NCBI GenBank assembly: GCA_032209605.1
Contig: JASFXZ010000004.1
Coordinates: 33,142,401-33,206,400, forward strand
Direction of reading: 5' to 3'
From: Mactromeris polynyma
Taxonomy: Eukaryota; Mollusca; Bivalvia; Venerida; Mactridae
DNA: 64,000 nt
Within the stretch, counting starts at the first letter, position 1. Each line of letters starts with the position of its first letter. A program made the translations under genes and the position numbers. The notes beneath the pieces were generated by a model, which was not told the DNA's origin, did no database searches, and saw nothing but the letters and a program-made list of their open reading frames with translations. Positions 12,101 through 27,100 of the stretch are shown in pieces.

Positions 12101-15100
12101 ATATTTAAATCAGTTGTTTGTCGAGCCAGCTTGCGGTGAGCTCGATTTAGTCGCCACAATGGCGCTTTGGTGTATGTGCGTGTGTGTGTATCCATCCGGA
12201 GTTGCTTTGTCTGGACCATTACTCTGTTATTTATTGGGGGATTTTCAAATTAATTGGCAGAAATGTTCTCATTGATAAGACTGAGTGTCGCATGCAAGAA
12301 CAATGTCTGTAGGTCAAGGTCACACTTAAACGTCAAACGTCAAATACAGGTCTAAAACATTGTGTCAGGACCATTACTCGGTCATGTCTAGAGGTATTTT
12401 TAAATTACTCAGCACAAATGATGTCCATGATGAGTTCACCATGATGAGATGGCATGTTGCACACTATACCCATGTCTAGCTCAATGGTCAAGGTCACACT
12501 TCGAGGTCAGATGTAAAAAATGGGTCAAACATGTAACACTTTCATTTCGAAAGGGATTTTCAAATAACTCTAGTTACATACATGGCGGTCAGTTACCCAA
12601 ACCAGTTTTGTTAGAATCAATTAACAATCAGTACTAACTTGTCCTTCTACAAGCAGCTGTTACAGCTACACTTAATGAATCATTTTTGGGGGACAAAATA
12701 TATGACTGTAGCCAAATATCAAGAAGGACATAACCTGTTTGCCTGGAATCGAACCCAGACGTCCTGGCTCAGACAATCCAGCGCTCTACGGACTGAGGGA
12801 CGGGGTTACACAATAGTTTAGTGTTATTCGTGTCTCTTCGTTTAAAGGTTGACTGCCTATGTTCTGAAAGTTTTCTGTCATGCTAAAAGAGTTGTTGACG
12901 ATGTTCTAAATGAGAGAGAAGACATTTACCATACAACAATGTGGCTTCTAACTCATCAGAGAAGTAATGGAATGTTCCAAGAACCTGATTATGAATATAT
13001 GTACAATTTGAAGGTATGTTATGTAGAATTGTTTTTACAATTTCAATGTATTGGATATTTGGAACATTTCATCCACTTATTAACAATCTTAACATGTGGT
13101 AAATTTAACGCACGTGAGTAAGTTAATTCCTTGACTATCAACAACCTGTTCTCGCGAATTTGCTCTACAATCTACATTTTAAACCAATTGATTTAGACCT
13201 AGATAGCTTATACATACAATTGATACGTTGGTAAAGTTGGATAATAAACTAAATCAGACTAGAAAAGGTTATCCGTAGTCCTGGGTTCGTATCCCGCTAG
13301 CGCCATTGACTGGTTTTGTGTGTTCCTCAAGAACATGGTTTCATATCTATACTGAGCAAATGTAGAAACGTCCCACTTTTTGAACAGACATATCTTCCGC
13401 TATGTTTATGTTACACATTCAGTGAATGAACATGCGATACACTAGTAATTTGTAAATACACCTGTGTAAGGTTGACACCAAATACAACACGCGAAAACCG
13501 TTCACCAACCGGAACCTTGATTTTCACTTAATGCACGTGCGCGTTATACACGTGTTCGATAAATTAATTCAGTCAACGTCGTACGATACTTGCGACACAG
13601 GCTAATCCGAAAATTGAAAACTGTTTTACTTGTTCACTCTTTTCATCATGTCATGCTTGTCTGAAGTTGAAAAAAATCAGGCTTTTTGAATGCTTCAGGC
13701 GGGAATGACGGCCAGTGCCATCGCCCGCAGGTTTGGCTGCTGTCAGAAGACCATACATAGGCTTGCGACCCGGTACCAACAGACTGGGACTGTTCCCGAT
13801 CGTCTCCGTCCTGGTCACCCCCGTGTCACCACCGCCAGAACTGATCGCTACATCACGTTAACGCACTTGCGTCAGCGTAGGTTGCCAGCCACCGTAACGT
13901 CTAGGAGATACGGTGTGTCATCGCAGACCATCCGTAATCGCTTGCGATGCAACGCTCAGCCAATCAGAGCACGACGCCCATATATCGGTCAAATAATGAC
14001 GCGACGTCACCGTGGTACAATGTTATTGTGGTCACGACATCATTTGAATTGGAGGCGGGCTGATTGGAACCGAGTTCACTTTATTGACGAATCTCGGTTC
14101 ACAGTCAGCCATGCGGATGGTAGGCTACGCATCTACAGGCGTAAAAACGAGAGATTGTTGTGTTGTTGAGAGGGACAGGATCGGTGGTGGGGGTGTAATG
14201 GTATGGGGTGGGATCATGGGTAACCGTAAGACTGAGTTAGTAGTCATACAGTGCAACCTCAATGCACAGCGTTATATTACTGATGTGCTAACTCCTCATG
14301 TAATGCCTTTCATTCGGCGCCACGGCTCTGGTGTAACACTGCAGCAAGACAATGCCCGCCCACCCGCACACAGCCAGACGCACAACTCAATACCTGGCTA
14401 GAAACAATGTCGCCGTACTTCCATGACCTGCGGTTTCCCCTGATCTCAACCCGATAGAGCATATCTGGGATGAGCTGGGTCGTAAGGCGAGTGCCAACCA
14501 CCAAATTGACAACATTCAAGATCTGACACAGGCTTAACAGCAAGTGTGGAGGAATCTGCCTAACGCACTAATACTGGATACAACTTGGACATTTTTAGGG
14601 AGAGAAATCATTAATTCCTAACAACTTTTCTTCCGATTATTTATTTTGACCCCTACCGACTTCGCCATTATCTCACTCGAAAACCTTTCATCCCAGCAAA
14701 ATTAGGTCAACTAATATGGATTCACAAATAAATAAACTTCATTTTCTGTATAGGTCTTAGTACCACCAACCTTATAGATTTCCGGCAATCTTTCTTTGAA
14801 TATGGTGGGACGTTTCTACATTTGCTCAGTATATATTACTTACAGCTGGTGTTAAGTTCTGTGTGGCGGATATAACAATTCACAGCGTACTTCGTCCAAA
14901 GTGTAGTTAACCTCAATCCACTTTTAAAGTAAAATTTACACGCTGTGGTGTAGTGGTAAGCATAACAGACCGGCAATCCGGAGACCTGGTTTCGAATCCC
15001 GGTAGCGCCATTGACCGATTTTTCGTGTTTCTCATAAACATGATTTTATATTTTATAGTAAGTACAAAAATCAAGTTTAACTTATGAGTAGACAAATCAT

Positions 15101-18100
15101 AATGTGAGTCGATTGATTTCAGGCTCCAGAGAAACAATACAATTGGGGATTAACGACCTATGTGTTGATCACTTTGTTAGAGTGTGACAGGTACCAGGAT
15201 GTAAGTATTTGGAAACAGTGGATTTAGTTCATTAAAGCATCATATTTTCTCTTCTCTGGTAGCCATAATGTATATGGTAGTTTCAAACCACCTGAATTGC
15301 GTTTCAATTCACAAAATGACTCGCTGTTTGTTTGATATTGACGGGTCTCAGAATCAAAAGTAGCATACTTTTACCAAACATATCCAAAAATTGTCTTAAT
15401 AAAAACTATGATCCGAGAATGATAATAAGGAAAAGGCATCACTAAACATGCATGAACATCAAATGTTTTTCACATAAATTCGCATTTTATAATCATCACA
15501 TAGCAGTATATGTCAGTGCAGAGTGTATTTCTGAAGATATTTAAGAAGATAAATGCCTTATTTCTTGCAAAACATGTCAAATTCAGTGAATTACGCAATA
15601 CTTTTATCGGCAGCGATAATATTCTTCATCAAATATGAAAACAGTTGTTTTACATACGTTAATTGAATAATAAAAATTGAATATGCCTGAATTAGTAATT
15701 ATGAAATGGTATTTAATGTCATGCTTCTTAAACCCGATATCTTTACATGTATGAAATGCATATTTTACCTCCCACGGCACATGACATTCATACAGAATAA
15801 AAATTACTCTGGTTGACGTATATAAAACGCATTTAAGTACTGATGATGTGGACGAGATTGAATAACACAACTAAGTTTTGAGGTATTTTTGCTTATTGTA
15901 AGGTGTTATTTTACAAAATCATTCAAGTCATTCTTCAATGTTGTAACATGTTGTTACAACTCATTACGTGACATCATCACACGGGGCAGTGTATCCAGCA
16001 CCATTGTAAAAGTGGGAAATCCCAGTCTGGTATTCAATAATGACTGATTATGTTATACTCTCAGCGAAACAGATACAGTTACTGATAAAACGGTTATTTG
16101 CAATTATAGTGCATGTATACTTAATGCCATTAAAAACGCAACTGTATCACTTAAGCCTTCAGTTTGTTCCAAGTGTTAAAAGTGTTTTATTGTTACAAAT
16201 GCGTAAATTATTCTTCAAAACGAAAATAAACTATATATTTGGGCCAAGTATTCATATTTAATAATTGATTAAGTTTAGGAAATTATTTTCGAGAATTTCT
16301 TTATAATGTCACCGTGCTGACGCGGACATTTTTAGTTGCATTGTTAATGGCGAGGAGTATATGTTTATTTCTTAACCTTTATAATAATTCATTGTAATAT
16401 GCAGACCCTCACTTTGTATGGTCAAAGTGGACGATACGCCTTTCTGTTTGACAGAAGGTGATAGTCAGCTCTGTTTCTGTAGGCTATTTATGTTTTCACA
16501 GGAAATAAGCTCACCAGTTACAGAAGCTGCTAATTATATAAGACAGATTGACCTGAAATGGTATAAAACAAGTCCACATGGTCTCGCCATGATAACATAT
16601 GCTCTTGCCCTTGCCACCCCAAACAGCAATAGAATCAAACAGCTGAAGGATTTGTTGTTACAAACCAAAATCAAATCCGACGATACAGGTAGAATTACAG
16701 TGTAAAAATCTGCTGCATTCGTTATATGTATTTTAAATAGCAAATAACAAAATAATCATTGTAATAGTAATGTTGCTAACAAGAACGTTTTTGAAATTTA
16801 TAGAATGTAAGTAACACAATTTTGGAACAAAATATTGGGCATTATAATAGTAAATGAATGCTGCTTTTGGGTATTTGCAATAAAATACGATATCACTATG
16901 TTAGAATGGTTCGGTTCGGTAGAAATGGTTTTTGACTATTAACCAAAAGTGAACATTCTTGTCAATGCTTCTTTATAAATTTCAAAGGTCAAAGACAGTA
17001 TAGATGTCAATCATTTGAGAATGTTTTAAATGTTTGAAAACAACCGTAGTGATTTATAATTAAATATACTTGTTGCCTATGAAACAGACCATTTAATTCT
17101 AGAAATTTGTTTTAGCAGACAATGTAATTAACAAATAGACACCATGCCTGTCAGAACAAACTAGTTAGAAGACGTTACAATTTTCTGTATTTTCACACAT
17201 ATGATCTATTCAAACGTTTACTGAAAAACTAAGCATTCATCATTAGCATAATGTCAGCAGTATATGAAAACGTTTTTGTTTCAACTTATATAAAAATGCG
17301 GATAACATTTTATAAAATTTACTATTCAAAAATAACCATGAATAGTTTCTTACGACAGAAGTGTGTTACCATAATTACATAATTACATAATTAATGGGAA
17401 CGTAATTCACATTTCCACTTAGTAAGTTAGTTAATTGTGAAACGTTCGCTAGGTACACTGACTGAATATCAAGATGAGTATCTACATATTTAGGTAGCAA
17501 ACACGAATCTCTTTGCGAACCATAATAAGTTTTCTTACCGCAGAACATATGCTACAAAAGTATTCAAATGAAAATGTGACTGTCTGGTTAAAAGAATATA
17601 TAGCAGCCTTATTATATATAGATAATGCAAAATGTATTTACATTGAAGGAACCATTCATTGGGAAAGTTCAGGTACAGGTGCGACTTCAGGAAACATAGA
17701 AACAACCGCATATGCACTATTAGCTATGCTGCAGTTTGATGACCTTGAAACAAGTGCAGGAATCGTACGTTGGTTGTCGATGCAACAAGAGACATCTGGT
17801 ACTTTGGGTTCCACTCAGGTAATTTTGCATATTTCAGCTACTTGGCTTCTACTTTTGCATATTTTAATCACACGTTTTATTCACAGTTTTAATGCCGCGT
17901 ATGTATGGCTGTACGCGAGCTGGGCCATTATCGATAGTTATGGCTAAACTGTAAGACTGTGACAAGCTGCACTGTAAGGAGCAAGAATGATTTATCAATA
18001 ATCCCATTCCCCCTTCCTTCACTGTCCACTATGATTCTACAAGTTATTCCTTGTGGTTTGCCGGGCCATTCCTTGTGCCTCTGTTCCTTAACATGTGTAC

Positions 18101-21100
18101 CCTTTGACCTCACCAAGTGCCTTATGTTTTGTGGATGGTTGTTTTCCCGGAGGTCTGCGTATGGAGGCACTGACTTGTGTATGTGGCGTTCCCTGTAGTT
18201 ACGTATTCTCTCTCTTTTATCCAAAGATTCTTTATTTTATTGTATAATGATACACTTGTCTTTGGATTTGCTCCAGTTGACACAGCTAAAATGCCGCATA
18301 AGCGTCATGATCTCAAAAGAAACATATTGAAAATATAATAAAAAATTATTTTGAAACATTCGAGAAACCTTGATCAAGCCATCCTGTTTGACACCTTGAA
18401 AGGATGTTTGCAGACTTCTGGGCAAACAGCCTGATGTCATCTCAATTGACAACATATTTGTACCAAAGCTATCAATTAGCAGGTTTGCACTTTTGCTTGC
18501 GCAGTAGCCATGAAGGTGCTAAGAAGTCATAACATAACATAACATATATTTATTAGCATAAATCTTTTACAAGTTTATCGCCATTTACAATTTAGTAATG
18601 ACAAGATGAAGCTTAGAAGTCGGAAAGCCAAATGTCGAAATTGATTTCTTTATAGAATGGCTTGGCCATAGAGGAAAGTCTCTCAAAAATGTTAAGTACA
18701 AATGTACTTGACATGACACTTAATAAATTAATAATCTTAACACAGTTTGAAAATAATATTATAAGAATGAACCAAAATTTATAGAATGTAAGTAACACAA
18801 TTTTGGAACAAAATATTGGGCATTATAACAGTAAATGAATGCTGCTTTTGGGTATATGCAATAAAATACGATATCACTATGTTAGAATGGTTCGGTAGAA
18901 ATGGTTTTTGACTATTAACCGAAATTGAACATTCTTGTAAATGCTTCTTTATAATTTTTAAAGGTCAAAGACAGTATAGATGTCAATCATTTGAGAAAAT
19001 ATTCAAATGTTTGAAAGCAACCGTAGTGATTTATAATTATATATACTTGTTGCCTATGAAACAGACCATTTAATTCCAGAAATTTGTTTTAGCAGACAAT
19101 GGAAATTAACAAATAGACACCATGTCTGTCAGAACAAAATATTTAGCAGACGTTATAATTTTCTGTATTTCACACATATGATCTATTTAAACTTTTAAAG
19201 AAAAACTAAGCCATCCATCATTGGCATAATGTACGCAGTATATGAAACAGTTTTTGTTTCAATTTATATAAAAATGCGGATAATATTTGAACTTATTAAA
19301 AAATTTACTGTTTCAAAAAAAGTAATGGCTATGTTTCTTCTCTGAAAAATCTTTGCCTTTAAAAATAATCTGCAAAATGGAAAGTTAGATTTATTTCCTA
19401 ATTTCTTCAAATATTCATGTAGTGAACCACCTGTGTACCAAACAGGCTTGCAAATTTAAGAAAAGTCAGAAATATTTGAAAAGAATCAAACAAACTTTTG
19501 GGCGGGATATTTGTTTCATAAAATATTTAAAAATAGGAATATATCAATTGAACATACATACATTGTATATGTTAGAAAACCCAAATATATTTTTACCCAA
19601 GAAGCACCAAACGGGAACATTATCAGTTGGATATTGCATCCCCTTTTTACGTCATCAAATTGTTTACAAACCAGAACGAGGCAGATTTCCCAGGGGCATG
19701 AATCTAATGAGAAAGCTTCCAGACGATCCAGATCACTGACTTTCTGTTTTTAAGCACATGTTTCATTGCAAAACATAAACAAATGTGGCTTCAGACTTTG
19801 TAATGGTTTACATTAATGTTTTTTTAGTTTGAAATGAAAAATATGTAAGTAAAATGTGTACTGAATGAACTTGCAAGTACTTTTCTGCTTAGGGCACAAA
19901 TCTACGAGAAAACAGCATATGTAAAATGACCCCGATAAGACTGGTCCATGATTATAATAAATATAGATCCGAGTTAATTTTTTGTAAGGAATCATTTTTC
20001 AACATGTTGCACATTATTTCATTTTAACATACCGGAGACACCATTCTATCTACGCCGTTTATAATTATTTTAAAGATATTTCTTAATTACACTATAACAC
20101 CTTTTAAAAATATATATAGTGAATGACTATTTCGAATTTTAAATAACTTGCAACTGCTGTGAAATTTAATTTAACATCATACATTTACGAAATTTATATT
20201 AATTGTGTTTAGTTACCATATATATTGAAGAGAAAATACCCAATGTTTTCATATGTAGCGGGTCCGTGGTCCTGTGGTAACGCACGGGTCTAGTAATCCA
20301 GGGATTGCAGGTTTCATCACCTACTCCATCGACAGTACAAACTGTCTTTCGGGAGAGACTTTGAAAAACCGAGGCCCTGTGAGACGATGCTTTACTTCGG
20401 GCACGAAAACAGACCACGGGTGTTTCTGGAACTGGGGCATCTTCTGTATCATGCACTATCCTCTAAAAATCTAAACTGACTAACATTCTTCCAGAGGCGT
20501 CGCCCATTTGGGAATCTGGTGGCGATCAGAAATAAATGCAAATACACAATGTTATGGATGGTATACCTTAAGCAACGATGAATGGTTTACATTATGTAAT
20601 AATATTTAACAATAAATTAGTTTGGTAAAGTCAAAATACCACACACATATTACAATATTGCCTCAGGGACAACTACAACATTATAACCACTTAAAATTTC
20701 ACATAATTTAAAATATAGGTAGATTCTTTAAAAATAATTATTTAACAATGAAAAACATTGAAATACAAAAACAGGTATTGATGTTTCAAACAAATTTGCT
20801 AATTATTCGCATTATAATATATGTATCTAATGGTTGTATTTCAGGCGACTGCCATAGCGCTTCAAGGTTTATCGAAATATGCCATTAGAACCAGTACACC
20901 TGTAACTGATATAATGCTGAACCTAACAGCAGACAACTGGGTTCAACAACAGTATCGTCTCTCAAATAACAACTCTAATCTACAAACTATTGTACACAAC
21001 GTAAGATTTGTACAAGTGCTCCAATGATCCCTGTGCAAAAAGTTAGATGCATCCATTTACTTTAAATAAACAAAACTGAACTTAACATGTGTTTCATTTC

Positions 21101-24100
21101 GATAGTAACAATGATGAGAATGAACAGATTTTAAAGCAATACAGCTCAGCATTGTAGTATCCCCATTTCAAAACAAAGTGAAGTACAATTTCGTTTTATA
21201 TTGATACATATTTATTTCAAGGAAGAAAAGTTTTGAATTGACTCATCCAAATTCTATTTATAAGCATGGATGTTAATTGCACTTGATCATTGGGGCACTG
21301 TAGGTCTGATAACGGTTGTTAACAAATTTGAGATAGTCGGCCAATGAAAACTTGTTTTGTAAAATATTGTCCAATAGACAATGTGTACACAATAACTGTA
21401 TTCTCAAATAATTTTTGAAGTGACAGTATCAGTTATATACATTTTTTGATTGTGTTGCAGATAAGAAGTGTTAGCGTATGATATCAATATTTATGTCCCC
21501 CTTAAGATGATAAGGGGCATATTGCTTTGCACATGTCGTTCGGTCACCTTTTGGTTTCCATTCAATAACTGATGAACTCCTTGACCTACCCTCCTCATAC
21601 AAGGTACACACATTGATCGCTAGTAGGAACCCTCTTGATTTGGGGGTCAATTGGTCAAAGGTCAAGGTCACAGGGGTCAATTGTACATGAAAAGTTTCCG
21701 GTCAATAACCCGAGAACGCCTTGAACTACACTCCTCAAACTTGGTCCACACATTGGTCGCAGGTAATAGACGAAAGCCATCGATTTTGGGACACTTGGTC
21801 AAAGTCACAGGGGTCAATTTTACTTGAAACGTTTCCGTCCAATAACTTGAGGCACACATTGATCGCGGGTAGTAGAGAAATCCTGTCGATTTTGGGGTCA
21901 AAGGTCAAAGTCACAGGCGACAATTGTACATGAAACGTTTCCAGCCAATATATCAAGAACGCATTGACCTACCCTCCTAAAACGTGGTCCACAAATTGTT
22001 GGTGGGTATCTGAGGAACCACATTGATTATGGTGACACTGTGTCAAAGGCCACAGAGGTTGTAAAGATAAAATATAATGTGTCTTGTCATGTACAATGTA
22101 TTTAACTGCAGTCAGTAACAGAAACTGAACTAAAATGGGTTTGTATTACCAAAATCAGTATATTTTGTTAGCAAATTCAAACATATTCAACCCATGATGC
22201 TTAGTCTGTTATCGAAACTTTTATATGTCTGAATATTGATATTCCAGATTATGTGGGATTGACGAGTATATTAATGTCCCCCACCCACTCACCACCACAC
22301 TTCATGCACATTTCGGTGGTTGTTGAGAGGTTGTTGCTCTATTTACGGTGATTGTTTATTGCGGGAAAAATGATAATGCTGTTGAAGAGAGATTTTTGTT
22401 CAAGTAGGCCGCTCTGGGGAAGTTGCAGTGTATATTGTGCATATTACTGCCGGAAGTTTACTTAGTGCATGTATGCGTCTGAAATATGATACTTGACAGA
22501 ATATGAGCGTTGATCAGAAAGTAAGCTTTTATATACCTTTCTTCATCTACATTGCAGTGAAATCTAAGAAATTGTTACGGAAATTAGGGCACTTTTCAAT
22601 TACTTTTTGATCACCCTTCATAAATGTAAGTCACAGTAGACACATTTTGATGCAAATACAAACTTTGGATTGTAGCTGCCAGTTTACAAGGGAAGTGAGT
22701 TGACTCTTTCTGCAACAATTAAAGGCGGTACTGGGAGGATGAAAATAGAGCTGGTTTATTACAGACCAGCACAACCACATGAAGTGTGCGCTTTTAATGT
22801 GTCTACAGTACATACATCAGAAGTTGCTATTGAAGGAATTGATTATAATATGCTAAAAAAGAGGTAGGTGCGCTTATCTGTTCAGAACATCTAATCATCC
22901 TGACCATTGTCTACAGAAAAGTAGCGTGTTTAGAACAATTGTTTACCAAATGACTGAAAGTGGTAAAACTGATTTTAGTTTATTTCAATTTTATATATTT
23001 ATATATTCTATATATCTTAACATTAGATATACACTAAGACCTCAATAATAAGACCACCATTTGAATTCTTGGAAACTAGTCTTCTTAATTTTGAGGGGGT
23101 CTTATTATTGAGGTGGTCTTAATGTTAGTATCACTGTTTAGGCAGTATTGGCAAATTATAATACAGTTTCTTCAAATAGTTGAGAAAACTGACATACGGT
23201 TGGATTACAATAAAAAGGTACTTCTTTTCTCAAACGATAGGAGTTGTAGTATTAAAGGGCAAAATCTCATTACTGCAATAAACTTCCATGAATAAACACT
23301 CACACTGACTAAATTGTCACTTTAGGTATGTAAAATTTTAAAACAAATAAATATGCTTTCTTAACAGACTCCATCGTTCCTTTTTAAAAACATACATTTC
23401 AAATGCCGTAAATACCATATTATTCCGACGACGGTTGCCACGGTGAGATTAAGCTTCTTAATATACAGACAGACAGACACTAAATTGTAAAAATCAGTTA
23501 AAGGATTTGTGTTGAAAATATGCTTTATAAATTGGAGCAAACATATGAAATCACTAGATAATGTTGGTTTATTTGTGTTTTTAATTGGATCTTGGTGCAT
23601 CCATGTCAGTTTGGCATTTAGTTAACTTATTCTGGTTGTAATTATGGGTATCATTTATACACCCTTTCAATTAATCGATTTAAGTCGCCTAAGAGTTGCG
23701 CCCCCTACCGGACGTGACGTAATGCGAGGATAAAAATAATTCCAAAACGGCCAGTGCTGCTTACTTACGCTGCACATCAACAAAAGTTTATGCGTTGCGC
23801 AAATTTTTAATGTTTTCGTAAAAATCGGACATTTTATTTGTTAAAGTAGAGCTATACAGAAAGTATTAGGTTACAATATATTAAAGTTTTTGCATTAACA
23901 GCATTCAAAAAATCATAGGTAACGAATTAACGCTGCACACGGGGAGCGTCATTTTTTCACATACTCGCGGTTAGTTTCCTATAAATTCTCTGATTTTCAC
24001 AACAAGTACCATATATTTAACTTACCCCAATGCAAAAAGCAATCGTTTAAGATGAAAAATCCTTAAAAACTATGTGGTTAATATTAAAAGTTATTCCATA

Positions 24101-27100
24101 AACGGTGATCAAACAATCCCAGTTATCAAGGCTTACATAATCATGTAAATGTGCAAAGATCAACTAAACTAATGATGTAGATCACGCCAGCATGTCATGT
24201 TTTGTGTACACAAGTCGTCTATTTTACCCAGCACAAGCGTGTGCAAAATATGAATTAAGTAGGTCAAATCAATGTCTTTATTGTCTGTGTGAGACGAGGG
24301 TTTTGGCATCAATTTAATTCTGAACATGAATTAACATTCAAAAATGTCGGAAGAGGCTGGCTAAATCTTTGAAGTATAAATATTTTTGGGTGACAGACAG
24401 TTGTAATCTCATTGTGTTTATTACAAATTGAGATCACAGACTGATATGACCTAATCATTTCAATTAGCAAAGGCACTAATTCTATCAAACAGGAAATAGC
24501 AATATGAATTAACACATATAATAAAGATCTCCTGGGGTTTTATGACTCTTGTGTTTTTACAGCTGACACCTAGGGCAATTTTCAATTACAGTAGTGACCA
24601 GTAGAACTGATCTGCCGAGGGCGTGGTTTATGAATTGCAAAACAATAGGCATCAATCAAATTAATTAAAATACAAGAAAAGCAATTAATAACTGTCAATT
24701 ATCAATTCATACGAGAACACAGAAATTGTTTAAACATTGAAACTAAATGGCCAGCCAGCCACGAAAGACGTCTAAAAATAATTTATGGATTATAGCGCTA
24801 TGTCTCGTTTTCAGAAGAGATTTCTTTTAAAAGTGACTATCAACAATCTATATTTAATGTGAGTAGGAATAACCAAACAGACAGTGAGTTTCATATTTTA
24901 TTTTTACATAAATATATTGTTTTAGACAGTGCGTCTGCTGATAACATTGTATCGATGCGCCATATCTGGCGTAGCGCATCTGTGGTATTGAGGTCTATGG
25001 CTATATCCATGTTCTTTCATATGACGGTCCATGACTGAAATGACGAAAAATATGTATGGTTCTTCTTCAGACATGCGTACGATTTCACATTAACATCAAA
25101 ATACGGTCTTCCAAGTCCATATTAACGACTGAGTTTGTGAAATAAAAATTCCCAGTATGTCGCAAAATTATGTGACAAGCAAATATTAAGCATCCAACAA
25201 AAGCTATTTCGCAAAATCCATTAGGTATAAGTTTTTTTATATATCTCAAAATACATCCTAAAACAAATTACATCTGTAACATACCTTATCTTTCATTCCA
25301 TCGTCAAAAATTGGTTACGTCGCCATTTCGCGCTCTAAATATTACCGTTATAGTAATTGTTTATCCTCTAATGACGTCATCGAAGGGCAGATCATTCTAT
25401 TTACGGTATAATTGAAAGGGTGTATAGGCAGGTAGATTTAGGTTTGAATGGCTGATCTGCGGATTCAACATTTTAGATCTTCTTTTAAAATGTTTAAATT
25501 CACAAACAATATTATAGCAATAAACATTTATAGAATTTATGTTAGGTAGACACAAGTGGTGTTTTTATTAGTTCAAGACAGTGCGATGTGTGTGGAAAAT
25601 GTGCTATTGATCCGAGTCCGGGAAACGAGGATTACAGTGGATTGTCAACAACAAGGAGCCCTGTGATTGTCCAGAGCAAGATAGGACGGAGGAAACGATC
25701 GACGACAAGCAAGAAGAAATGCGTACGATTCAGCGTGAGGTATGGTACAAGAAATGATACAGTTGTGAGCTTGTTTTAACATTTTTGTTGAGATAGTTAA
25801 AACTTATCAGTTATCAAGTTCATCTTTAGATGGTATTAATTGTTTAAGAATTTAATACATGTACATAGCGTCTCCCATGGCCACGTGGTTAAAGCATCCG
25901 CCTTGGGAGTGGAAGGTCGAATACCGGTTAGTGAGCTGTCAGCTAGTTAAATAATGGTTACTGTGTGCCTACCTGCATGGTGCCTGGCATTAAAGGATAG
26001 GAATCGGGAAGTAAATGTGCTCAGAAAGTAGGTGTCTCATAAGTCAGTAATGGCTGGCCCTTTAAAAAGGGATGACTCTATAACACATTAACACTTTAAA
26101 ACTGCAGTAAATCAAATATAGATACTGATAAAAAGTGTACCAGTACTATTTTGCTTAGTTTCTAAAATCTCCAATTTTTGCAAGAGAACAGGAATGAACA
26201 TAAGTCTGAAGAAAACACACAAGTTGTAGTATTTAGAAACGGGGGCTATTTACTTGGTAATGAAAATGGTTTTATAATGGAGAACAAATCGAAGTCGTGA
26301 AATATTATAAATTCATTTTCTCCAAAACTGTGTAGGTCAACAGCAAAGAACATACTAGCTCTGCAATTAACAAAATCCAAAATGTTGTTGGATATTTTGA
26401 ATATATAGAGACATTTAAACTGTTTGACACTATGTTGTTACCTATTCTCACTTATGGTTCTGAAATTTGGGGCTTAGAATACGCTGCTCAAATAGAATAT
26501 GTTCACACTCTATTCTGCACCAGTTATCTGAAACTGTTAAGAATACTTTTCATGATTTCTCTAAGGGTGAGTGTGGTCGTTTCCTATGTATGTTAATTAC
26601 TTTAGTAAATGTATCAAATGCTGGATACGTCTCTTACGCATGAACCATAAAACATACCCGAAACACTGCTACCATATGTTATCTAAACTGTACGAAGTTG
26701 GGAGAATTACATGGGCTAGTAAAATAAAAACTCTATTGTTCCAATTTGGATTTGGCTATGCTTGGATTGCACAAGATATCGGCAACGAAAATTTGTTCTT
26801 AGCTAACTTGAAACAACGTATAAAATGTTGTGCCCGACAAAACTGGTACTCAGAAATTAATGACTCGGGAAAATCGCATCATTATAAACACTTTAAAACC
26901 CAACTAAATGTCGAATAGTATCTAACACTTAATATTCCTGTACAGTATAAAGTTGCACTATCTAAACTCCGATGCTCCATGCAGACACAATATAAATTGC
27001 TTATCAAGACAGATTATGCCAATTATGTAACTCTGAAACGATTGAAGATGAATTTCATGTTGTTATGAACTGTTCATTGTATCAAAGCATACTCGATCAG

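Noticed and set aside
12003..12275. 90-codon open frame (VEPACGELDLVATMALWCMC)
   Set aside because: Lies in a dispersed repeat beginning gtcgagccagcttgcggtga, and has no homology to a protein family.
14943..15012. Functional tRNA gene
   Set aside because: Has good A and B boxes but no clean acceptor stem, and it is fused to a tail and spacer that recur elsewhere. Best read as a SINE head. The same holds for 12741, 20257, 25868 and 30702.
25588..25779. Independent small basic protein
   Set aside because: It is exon 10 of the C3-like gene: splice sites and phases fit on both sides and its end matches the first MG8 strand.
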